NCBI GenBank assembly: GCA_029202525.1
Contig: CP119325.1
Coordinates: 62,001 to 126,000 of the forward strand
Origin: Candidatus Pseudomonas phytovorans
Lineage (GTDB): Bacteria > Pseudomonadota > Gammaproteobacteria > Pseudomonadales > Pseudomonadaceae
Length of the DNA: 64,000 bases
Direction: 5' to 3'
Each line of letters begins with the position of its first letter. The stretch's first letter is position 1. The position numbers and the translations under genes were made by a program. The notes beneath the pieces are model-generated. The model was not told the DNA's origin, searched no databases, and worked only from the letters and a program-made list of their open reading frames with translations. Of this stretch, positions 49,796 to 56,942 are shown in pieces.

Positions 49796-51198
49796 TGCAA
49801 GGCACTGGCACTCGGCCAGTTGCGCAACAGGCGTGCCCGGTCACGGGCGTAAGCCGGGGCAAAGCTGAGCTGAGTGGCGTGCTGACACATGGCGTCGAGG
49901 TCGATCAGCGACCACTGGCCGTTGTCCCAGAACAGGTTGTGGCCCTTGAAGTCGCCATGGCTGATACGCTCGCGAATCAGCTGCTGCATCACCTGCACCA
50001 GGGCATCCACCTGCTCTTCGGGCGCTTCACCGTTTTCCACATAAGGCGCAAAGCATGCCGTCAGGTCCGGGCCATCGACGTATTCGGTGACCAGGTAAGC
50101 GCAGCTGCGCAGGCCCATCACCCGCTGCTCCAGCACCGCCAACGGGCGCGGTGTGGCGATGCCGAGAAATTCCAGGCGGTGGCCTTCGATCCACGAATGC
50201 CAAGCCCGGCTTGGGCGCCAGAAGCGCTTGAACCAGTGCGCGGTGTTCTTGATGTTGTAACGCTTGAGCACCAGCTTGCGACCGTTCACCTCGATGCGCG
50301 CCACACTGGCGGCGCCTCCGGTCTTGTACAGGTGGCCCTTGTCGATCAGCGCATCGGCCTGCTCCAGCACAGGCAGCATGGCGTCGACTTCGCTGCGGCG
50401 GATCGCCTGCAAGCCCGAGAGGCTGCGCTGGACGCTGAACAGGCTGCATTCGCGACCGGCCTTTTCGAGGTAGTCCTTCTGGCGCCAGCTGCGCACCTTG
50501 CCCACCTGCTTCTGCAAGGCTTCCAGTGGCAGCGCATGCTCGGCATTGGCCAGCAGGTAGTGCACCAGCAGCTCTTCAATAAACGGTTCCAGGCGCTTGG
50601 GCAACTGGGCGAAGAACACCCCGAGGTTTTCCAGCACGCGCGGGCGCGACAGCTGCTGGCCGGGCGTTTCGGCCTTGATGCCGGCACCGTCGATCAGGTA
50701 CAGCTTGCCGCCGTGGCGCAGCAGGTTGTCCAGGTGCAGGTCTTCCTGCCACAAGCCTTGGGCATGCATGTGCGCGACAGCCGTCAGCGCTTCACCCAGC
50801 ACCAGGTGTTGTTCGTCAGCCAGCACCGGCAGGTTTTCCACCGCCGCCCAGGCATCGGCCAGGCTTTCGGCGCCGTCGAGGAATTCGAACAGCAGCCAGC
50901 CACCCTCGCCTTCCTTGAGGCCGTCGGCCAGCAGCGTTGGTGTGGTCAGGCCTTGCTCGGCCAGCCACTTCACGCCTTGCAGTTCGCGCTGGAAATGCCG
51001 GGCGGCGTTACCGCCCACCATCAGCTTGGCCAGCACCGGGGTACCGCGCCAGACACCCGCACCAACGTAGCGCTGGCCCGGCAGCACCCGCAGCAGGCTG
51101 AGCAGTTGCAGGTCGGCGCTGCCGGCGGCATCCGCCAAGGTGATGCTCAGGGGCAGCGACGGGCTGCGCCCGGCCTCTTTCAGTTCAGACAAACGCAT
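49756..51198 (-). CDS. Double kinase-like protein of the LPS core operon
   Basis: 480 residues with two kinase-fold halves. The first has QEDLHLDNLLRHGGKLYLIDGAG, and the second ISHGDFKGHNLFWDNGQWSLIDLDAM. Both contain the D-x4-N and xDxD patterns of WaaP-like kinases. It corresponds to the PA5006-type gene at the end of the P. aeruginosa waa locus. It may phosphorylate heptose or other core sugars. Start overlaps the stop of the gene before it (ATGA). Confidence 0.8.
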   Translation of the reverse strand: MRLSELKEAGRSPSLPLSITLADAAGSADLQLLSLLRVLPGQRYVGAGVWRGTPVLAKLMVGGNAARHFQRELQGVKWLAEQGLTTPTLLADGLKEGEGGWLLFEFLDGAESLADAWAAVENLPVLADEQHLVLGEALTAVAHMHAQGLWQEDLHLDNLLRHGGKLYLIDGAGIKAETPGQQLSRPRVLENLGVFFAQLPKRLEPFIEELLVHYLLANAEHALPLEALQKQVGKVRSWRQKDYLEKAGRECSLFSVQRSLSGLQAIRRSEVDAMLPVLEQADALIDKGHLYKTGGAASVARIEVNGRKLVLKRYNIKNTAHWFKRFWRPSRAWHSWIEGHRLEFLGIATPRPLAVLEQRVMGLRSCAYLVTEYVDGPDLTACFAPYVENGEAPEEQVDALVQVMQQLIRERISHGDFKGHNLFWDNGQWSLIDLDAMCQHATQLSFAPAYARDRARLLRNWPSASALHQRLDRLLPKLTV

Positions 51199-51950
51199 CA
51201 GCGGGCCTCTTTTTCACGACGCCGTTGCGTCAGGCGTTGCAGCCAGGTATCGACCAGCATGCTGTCAGCCGGCTGTGCCAGGTAAGTCGCCAGCAGGGTG
51301 CGCACATCGGACTCGCTCCAGGCTTGGGCGCGGCGCAGCAGCGGCTCCAGGTCCTTGAGGCGGTCACGCATGCCAAACAACAATGGCCGGGTCTTCTCCA
51401 GGTCGATCAGTTGCGCGTCCCAGCCTTCACGGCGCTGGCGCAGGAAAATATGCTTGGGGTAGAAGCAGCCGTGCACCTGGCCGGCGCCGTGCAGGGTGCG
51501 CGCCAGCTGGCCGCACGCCTGCAGGATGCCAGTGCGCTCGGCATCGCCCCGCTGTGGCCACTGGGCCAGCAGGCTGTCGAGGTCTGCCCACTCGTCCAGC
51601 GCGCGGGTCATCAAAATGGCCCGGTGCTTGCCGCCTTGCTTGCGCTCACCGTAGAACACCGCCTGCAAGGCCGGAATGTGCAGTTTCTGGTAGCGGCTGA
51701 TGTTGCGAAACTCACGGGCGAAGGTGGGTTCGCCAAACGGCCGGTGCAGGGTGCGCGTCAGGTAGTCGCTCTGGCGCTTGAGGTAGTAGCCCTTGCCTTC
51801 GAGTTCCAGGCGGAACACGCTACTCCAGCCGCCACGGCCGGTGTTGGGTTCATCCACCGCCTCCAGTTGTAGCGCCCACAGCGCCTCGAAGTCGTCCAGG
51901 CCATGGCGTTTGAGCAGCGCGAGGTCCGCGCTGGCCAGGTAATCGGTCAT
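51198..51950 (-). CDS. LPS core kinase-like protein (WapQ-like)
   Basis: 250 residues from the ATG at 51950 with GGGAAGGG upstream. The kinase fold is seen in VFRLELEGKGYYLKRQSD (lysine) and the C-terminal VHGCFYPKHIFLRQRREGWDAQLIDLEK, where HGCFYPKHIF replaces the usual HGDxxxxN. The missing catalytic Asp suggests a divergent or non-catalytic member. It lies third in the kinase series, overlapping its neighbours by four and one bases. Confidence 0.8.
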   Translation of the reverse strand: MTDYLASADLALLKRHGLDDFEALWALQLEAVDEPNTGRGGWSSVFRLELEGKGYYLKRQSDYLTRTLHRPFGEPTFAREFRNISRYQKLHIPALQAVFYGERKQGGKHRAILMTRALDEWADLDSLLAQWPQRGDAERTGILQACGQLARTLHGAGQVHGCFYPKHIFLRQRREGWDAQLIDLEKTRPLLFGMRDRLKDLEPLLRRAQAWSESDVRTLLATYLAQPADSMLVDTWLQRLTQRRREKEAR

Positions 51951-52681
51951 TCCCTTCCCTCGAAAAAGCCCAGCACCTGGCGAATGCGCTTTTTGTCGCG
52001 CACATTCAGCCGGTCGCGGCCACGGTATTGCAGGTAGAAACGCAGGCGCTGGGTCGCAGACAGGTGGTATTTGGCCACTTTGTCCAGGCATGCCAGGTCC
52101 TTGATCATCCGGTGCCGCCACATGAAGCCGCGCCAGAAGTCGCCGGTGGGGCAGTCGATGAAGAATAGCGTGCCCTGGTCGTCGACCAGCAGGTTGCGCC
52201 ATTTCAGGTCGTTATGGGCGAAGCGGTGCTCATGCATCACCCGGGTATGGCGCGCCAGTTGACGGCTGATATGGTCAACCCAGGCGCGGTCGGCCAGGCG
52301 CGGGTCGTTGCGCTCGGCCAGCGCCGAGAGGTCCTCGGTGCAAGGCAGGCCACGGGTGATCATCGCCCCGCGGCCAAACGCCAGGCCATTGCGCTCCAGG
52401 CCCCAGGCCACCACTTCGGCGGTCGGGATACCCCACTTGGCGAACTGCTTGAGGTTCTGCCATTCGGCCTTGATCCGCGGCCGACCCAGGTAACGGCGCA
52501 TGTGCTTGCCCGCCCCGGTGTAGCGTTTTACGAAGTAATCGACGCCTTCACGCTCGATGCGTACCACTTCGCTGAGTGGGTCGCGGGTCAGCCGTTCGCC
52601 CTGAATGGCGAACACCGCATCAAGGCTACCGAAATCTGCCGCCAGGTGTTCGTAGCCTGGCGCCAGTGTCCAAGCCGCCAT
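51947..52681 (-). CDS. LPS core kinase (WapP-like)
   Basis: 244 residues. The catalytic motif is RFAHNDLKWRNLLVDDQGTL with Asp and Asn, followed by FFIDCPTGDF for metal binding; VDYFVKRYTGAGKHMR carries the ATP lysine. It resembles P. aeruginosa WapP (PA5008), a putative kinase of inner-core heptose. Start overlaps the waaP stop (ATGA). Confidence 0.82.
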   Translation of the reverse strand: MAAWTLAPGYEHLAADFGSLDAVFAIQGERLTRDPLSEVVRIEREGVDYFVKRYTGAGKHMRRYLGRPRIKAEWQNLKQFAKWGIPTAEVVAWGLERNGLAFGRGAMITRGLPCTEDLSALAERNDPRLADRAWVDHISRQLARHTRVMHEHRFAHNDLKWRNLLVDDQGTLFFIDCPTGDFWRGFMWRHRMIKDLACLDKVAKYHLSATQRLRFYLQYRGRDRLNVRDKKRIRQVLGFFEGRE

Positions 52682-53487
52682 CAGAGTGCATCCCCGTAGC
52701 GTTGCTTGCGGTCGTAGAGTTTCTGCGCCTTGCGCTCCAGCCAGGCGAGCAGTGCAGCTTCGTCCTTCAGGACCTGCCGTAGCGGGCGCTGGAAGTAACC
52801 GCGCAGAAAGCGCAGCTTGTCGCGCTGGGTCAAACCGATGTCCAGTGCCGAGAAGTACAACGCGGCCAGGTCCTTGTCGCGCCAGCGGCGGCTGATTTTG
52901 GCCCGGGTCTGCGCGCGGTGCAGGTCGATGACCGACAGTTTGAAGTCATCCGCCGTCACCGGGCGGTCGGTGTGCAGCAGGAAATGGCAGATGTAGCAGT
53001 CACGGTGGTTGACCCCGGCGCGGTGCATGCCACCGGTCATTTTCGCCACTTCGGCGATCAGCGCTCGCTTGAGGCGCGGCTCGGGCGGCTGCTTGACCCA
53101 GTCGATGCTGAAGTCTTCCAGGCTGACGGTCGGCGCCAGCTCTTCGGTGACAATGAACGAGTGCTGGGTGGCCGGGTTGCAGCCGCGCTCGCCATAGGCA
53201 ACGGCAGTCATGGTTGGCACGCCGACTTCGTGCAGGCGCTGGATAGCCCGCCACTCCTGGCCGGCACCGAGCACCGGCAGCTTGGCGGTGAGCAGGTTCT
53301 TGAACACCTCGCCCCAACCGATACCGCGGTGGATCTTGACGAAAAAGCCCTCGCCAGCGACCTCGGTACGCAGCGTACGGCGGCCTTCCAGCTCGCGGTA
53401 CACCTCGCCTTGCAGCGCTTCCACGGCCTCGAAGGCATCGCGCCCGGCCCACAGGCGTTTGAACGGTTCGGCCAGTATCAGCTTCAT
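52681..53487 (-). CDS. waaP: LPS core heptose(I) kinase WaaP
   Basis: 268 residues, the normal WaaP/RfaP length. ATP-site text GEGFFVKIHRGIGWGEVFKN is followed by the catalytic MHRAGVNHRDCYICHFLL and VIDLHRAQTR, both hallmark WaaP motifs. It phosphorylates O4 of heptose I on the cytoplasmic face of the inner membrane, which is needed for outer-membrane integrity. In P. aeruginosa it is essential. Start overlaps the waaG stop. Confidence 0.93.
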   Translation of the reverse strand: MKLILAEPFKRLWAGRDAFEAVEALQGEVYRELEGRRTLRTEVAGEGFFVKIHRGIGWGEVFKNLLTAKLPVLGAGQEWRAIQRLHEVGVPTMTAVAYGERGCNPATQHSFIVTEELAPTVSLEDFSIDWVKQPPEPRLKRALIAEVAKMTGGMHRAGVNHRDCYICHFLLHTDRPVTADDFKLSVIDLHRAQTRAKISRRWRDKDLAALYFSALDIGLTQRDKLRFLRGYFQRPLRQVLKDEAALLAWLERKAQKLYDRKQRYGDAL

Positions 53488-54608
53488 GCAGTCTCCTGCC
53501 CCAGGATAACGTCAGCGGCATGCTGCGGCATGCTGTACAGGTCAGCCGTGTCGGCAAACGCCAAACCGTTGCGCGACCAGTCGGCACGGGCTTGGCCATC
53601 TTCAAGCATGCGCTGCAGGCAGCTGTTCAGTTGCTCTTGCTCGAACGGCTCATCGAGCACCAGACCACAATCGGCCTCGGCAATGTAGTGGGCATAGCCG
53701 CACACCTTGGACACCAGCACCGGCAAGCCAGCCACCAGCGCTTCAAGCAGCACGGTGCCGGTGTTTTCGTTGTACGCCGGGTGAATGAGCAGGTCAGCAC
53801 CCAGCAGGAAGCGCGGGATGTCGCTGCGGCCCTTGAGGAACTGCACCTGGTCGCCCAGGCCCAAGGTAGCGCTCTGCAGCTGGAACACCTTGGGGTCGTC
53901 CTGGCCGATCACCATCAGCTTCGTGCGTTTGCGCAGGGCCGACGGCAGCGCGGCGAGTGCCTTGAGGCTGCGGTCCACGCCCTTGGTCTTGAAGCCCGAA
54001 CCAATCTGTACCAGCAGCAGGTCGTCATCACCCAGGTTGAATTCCTTGCGGAACTCGGCGCGGATCTCGGCGGCATTGGCCGGCGCGCGGCGATCCTGGG
54101 AAATGCCCGGCGGCAGCAGGTGGAAGCGTTCCACCGGGGTGCCGTAATGCTTGATGAACAGCGGCTGCTGCACCTCGGAAATCATCAGCACTTCGGTATG
54201 GGCGTCCTTGGCGAACACCGCACGCTCGTACTCGGCAAAGTGCCGGTAGCGGCCCCAGCGGCGGTACAGGCCGCCACGCAGGGTCTGCGCCTTGTCTTCG
54301 AAGCAGCCGTCGGCGGCGTAGTACACGTCCAGCCCCGGCATCTTGTTGAAGCCAATCAGGCGGTCAACCGGGCGCTTGGCCAGGTCGGCAGCCATCCAGG
54401 CGCTGAGCTTCTCGTTGCGACGGTGGTTGAAAATCGCCTTCACCGGCGCCACCAGCACTTCGAAGCCCGGTGGAATGTCACCTTCCCAGATCAACGTGTA
54501 CACACGGATCTGATGGCCCCGCTTCTGACACTCCAGGGCAATGCGCATGAAATCGCGCTGCAGCCCGCCGAAGGGGAAATATTTGTAAAGCACGAAAGCC
54601 AGTTGCAT
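53484..54608 (-). CDS. waaG: LPS core alpha-1,3-glucosyltransferase WaaG
   Basis: 374 residues from the ATG at 54608, preceded by a TTG codon in frame. GT-B fold of GT4 type: KYFPFGGLQRDFMRIALEC near the N-terminus and the C-terminal HPAYNENTGTVLLEALVAGLPVL with E-x7-E signature. It adds glucose (or GalNAc in P. aeruginosa) to heptose II of the core. It overlaps the waaC stop by one base and waaP by four. Confidence 0.92.
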   Translation of the reverse strand: MQLAFVLYKYFPFGGLQRDFMRIALECQKRGHQIRVYTLIWEGDIPPGFEVLVAPVKAIFNHRRNEKLSAWMAADLAKRPVDRLIGFNKMPGLDVYYAADGCFEDKAQTLRGGLYRRWGRYRHFAEYERAVFAKDAHTEVLMISEVQQPLFIKHYGTPVERFHLLPPGISQDRRAPANAAEIRAEFRKEFNLGDDDLLLVQIGSGFKTKGVDRSLKALAALPSALRKRTKLMVIGQDDPKVFQLQSATLGLGDQVQFLKGRSDIPRFLLGADLLIHPAYNENTGTVLLEALVAGLPVLVSKVCGYAHYIAEADCGLVLDEPFEQEQLNSCLQRMLEDGQARADWSRNGLAFADTADLYSMPQHAADVILGQETA

Positions 54609-55666
54609 CAACGGACATCCTCAGCCAGCAGCAGCGCGCTCAAGCGGCCCGCCACATGCTCGGGATTCAGGCGAGTGAAGCACAGCGGCCACTCGCGTTT
54701 CAGATCAAACCGGCGCAGGTCATCGGCGCTCGGTTTATAGGTGCACTTCTTCTGCAGGCAGGGAGCGCAAGGCCAGTCACTGGCCTGGTGAATCTGGGTC
54801 CGTCCGTAGGCACCAGTCAGGCCCGGGTTGGTCGGGCCAAACAGCGATATGGTGGGTACATCGAGTGCTGCCGCCAGGTGACCAAGGCCGGTATCGACCG
54901 CCACACAGGCTTTTGCCGCCGCCAACACACGGGCAACGCCGGCAAGGTTCAATTTGGGGAGCACCTGGCAGTTGTTCAAGCCCTGTGCAATGCGCTCGGC
55001 CCGCGCCTTCTCGGCCGGGTTGCCCCATGGCAGGCGCACTTCCAGCTTGCGCCGGCCCATGCGTTCGGCCAGTTCGCGCCAGTAGGCTTCGGGCCAGTGC
55101 TTGGTGGCCCAGGTGGTGCCATGCAGGAACACCACATAGGGCGCAGCCGGCGGCAGTTGCAGGCGGTCGAGGTCCAGGCCGTAATTGCCGATGCCTTCCG
55201 GCAGGTCATAGGCCAGGGCCATGGCAAACAGTTGGCGCACCCGCTCGACCGCGTGCTGGCCGGTGGCAACCGACAGCGGCCGGTCATAGAAGCGGCTAGC
55301 GAAACCTTCGCGGGCCGAGTAGCGGTCCAGGCCGGCGACCGGAGCCTTCACGTAGCGGGTCAGCCAAGCCGACTTGACCAGGCCCTGGGCGTCAATCACC
55401 AGGTCGTACTTGCGCTCGCGCACACGCTGTTTGAAGGCCTTCCACTCGCCACTCTTCAGGGTTTGCCAAAGGTTCTTGCGCCAGCGGCGGATGGCCACCG
55501 GGATAACCTGGTCGACCGCCGGGTGCCAGCTGGGGATTTCGGCAAAACCTTCCTCCACCACCCAGTCGAAACGGATGCCCGGGATGGCATGGGCGGCATC
55601 GGTGAGCGCCGGCAGGGTGTGGATAACGTCACCCAGCGACGAGGTCTTGATGATCAGTACCCGCAC
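54608..55666 (-). CDS. waaC: LPS heptosyltransferase I WaaC
   Basis: 352 residues from a GTG start, directly after the waaF stop. GT9 family text: RVLIIKTSSLGDVIHTLPAL at the N-terminus and ACVAVDTGLGHLAAALDVPTISLFGPTNP for binding ADP-heptose. It transfers the first L-glycero-D-manno-heptose to Kdo2-lipid A. Part of waaF-waaC-waaG-waaP. Confidence 0.95.
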   Translation of the reverse strand: MRVLIIKTSSLGDVIHTLPALTDAAHAIPGIRFDWVVEEGFAEIPSWHPAVDQVIPVAIRRWRKNLWQTLKSGEWKAFKQRVRERKYDLVIDAQGLVKSAWLTRYVKAPVAGLDRYSAREGFASRFYDRPLSVATGQHAVERVRQLFAMALAYDLPEGIGNYGLDLDRLQLPPAAPYVVFLHGTTWATKHWPEAYWRELAERMGRRKLEVRLPWGNPAEKARAERIAQGLNNCQVLPKLNLAGVARVLAAAKACVAVDTGLGHLAAALDVPTISLFGPTNPGLTGAYGRTQIHQASDWPCAPCLQKKCTYKPSADDLRRFDLKREWPLCFTRLNPEHVAGRLSALLLAEDVR

Positions 55667-56716
55667 TTAGTCGACCTCGGCCACGGTATCGATCAGGTCC
55701 GGCCCGCTCAGGCTGTGCAGGGCGGCGATGACTTTGCCCGGGTCCAGCAGGCGCAGGCAGTTGTAGTGGCCAAAGCGGCAGGTACGGTCAAAGCATGGGC
55801 TGCACTCGATACCGGTGCGCACCACCTCCACCTGATCGGCCAGCGGCGGGGTGAAGCCGGGCGACGTCGAGCCGTACACCGCCACCAGCGGGCGGTTCAG
55901 CGCAGCGGCAACGTGCATCAGGCCGGAGTCGTTGGACACCACCGCGTGGGCACAGGACATCAGGTCGATGGCCTCGGCCAGCGAGGTTTCGCCGGCCAGG
56001 TTGGACGACTCTTCACGCAAACCCGGGATCAGCCGATCGCGGATCTGCTCACCGACCGGGTGGTCGTTCTTCGAGCCGAACAGCCACACCTGCCAGCCCT
56101 GGCGGACCATTGCATCGGCCACGGCAGCGTAATGCTCGACCGGCCAACGCTTGGCCTCCCCGAACTCGGCGCCAGGGCACAGCGCCAGTACCGGGCGGTC
56201 CAGCTCCAGGCCGAACTTGGCCAGTGCAGCATCGCGGCTTTGCGCCTCAATCTGCAGACTGGGGCGCGGGTACGGCTGCGGCAGCTCGGCACCGGGCGCG
56301 TAGGCCAAGGCCATGAAGCGCTCGATCATCAGCGGGTAGCGGGCCTTGTCCAGCTTGCGCACATCGTTCAGCAGGCCAAAGCGCAGTTCGCCGCGCCAGC
56401 CGGTACGCTTGGGAATGCCAGCGAAGAACGGTACCAGCGCCGATTTCAGCGAGTTGGGCAGCAGGATGGCCTGGTCGTACTGGCCGACCAGGGACTTGCC
56501 GATGCGCCGCCGCGTGGCCAGCTCCAGCGCGCCGTGGCCGAGCGGGAAGCTCAAGGCCTGGCGCACTTCGGGCATGCGTTCGAGGATCGGCCGGCTCCAC
56601 TCGGGGGCCAGCACGTCGATCACGCAGTCGGGGTGCTGCTGTTTCAGGCACTGGAACAAGGTCTGCGCCATCACCATGTCGCCGACCCAGCTGGGGCCAA
56701 TGATCAGTATTCTCAT
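55667..56716 (-). CDS. waaF: LPS heptosyltransferase II WaaF
   Basis: 349 residues from the ATG at 56716; the ORF extends further upstream, but that segment contains a REP element. GT9 motifs MRILIIGPSWVGDMVMAQ and AVVSNDSGLMHVAAALNRPLVAVYGSTSP. It adds the second heptose to the LPS inner core. First gene of the operon of seven genes on the minus strand; the promoter should be in 56717-56840. Confidence 0.95.
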   Translation of the reverse strand: MRILIIGPSWVGDMVMAQTLFQCLKQQHPDCVIDVLAPEWSRPILERMPEVRQALSFPLGHGALELATRRRIGKSLVGQYDQAILLPNSLKSALVPFFAGIPKRTGWRGELRFGLLNDVRKLDKARYPLMIERFMALAYAPGAELPQPYPRPSLQIEAQSRDAALAKFGLELDRPVLALCPGAEFGEAKRWPVEHYAAVADAMVRQGWQVWLFGSKNDHPVGEQIRDRLIPGLREESSNLAGETSLAEAIDLMSCAHAVVSNDSGLMHVAAALNRPLVAVYGSTSPGFTPPLADQVEVVRTGIECSPCFDRTCRFGHYNCLRLLDPGKVIAALHSLSGPDLIDTVAEVD

Positions 56717-56849
56717 GCTTAGTCCAGAAACGCTCGGGGAGGCTACAGACTGCGGTACAGCCTGGCCTCCCCTCTTTATATTCAGGCTATGTGGCGGACA
56801 GTGTACCACCGGTGGTGGGACATGGACCTTTGGGGCTGCTTTGCAGCCC

Positions 56850-56917
56850 ATCGCCGGCAAGCCAGCTCCCACCTCGACCGCGTGCGCAGTACTTGTGGGA
56901 GCTGGCTTGCCGGCGAT
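56850..56917. repeat. Inverted pair of REP-like elements (third subtype)
   Basis: Perfect 23-base arms at 56850-56872 and 56895-56917, core CCGGCAAGCCAGCTCCCAC, flanked by GGGGC[T/C]GC mini-hairpins that resemble terminators. It lies between waaF and glnE. Confidence 0.88.
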
Positions 56918-56942
56918 GGGCCGCAAAGCGGCCCCAACATTC

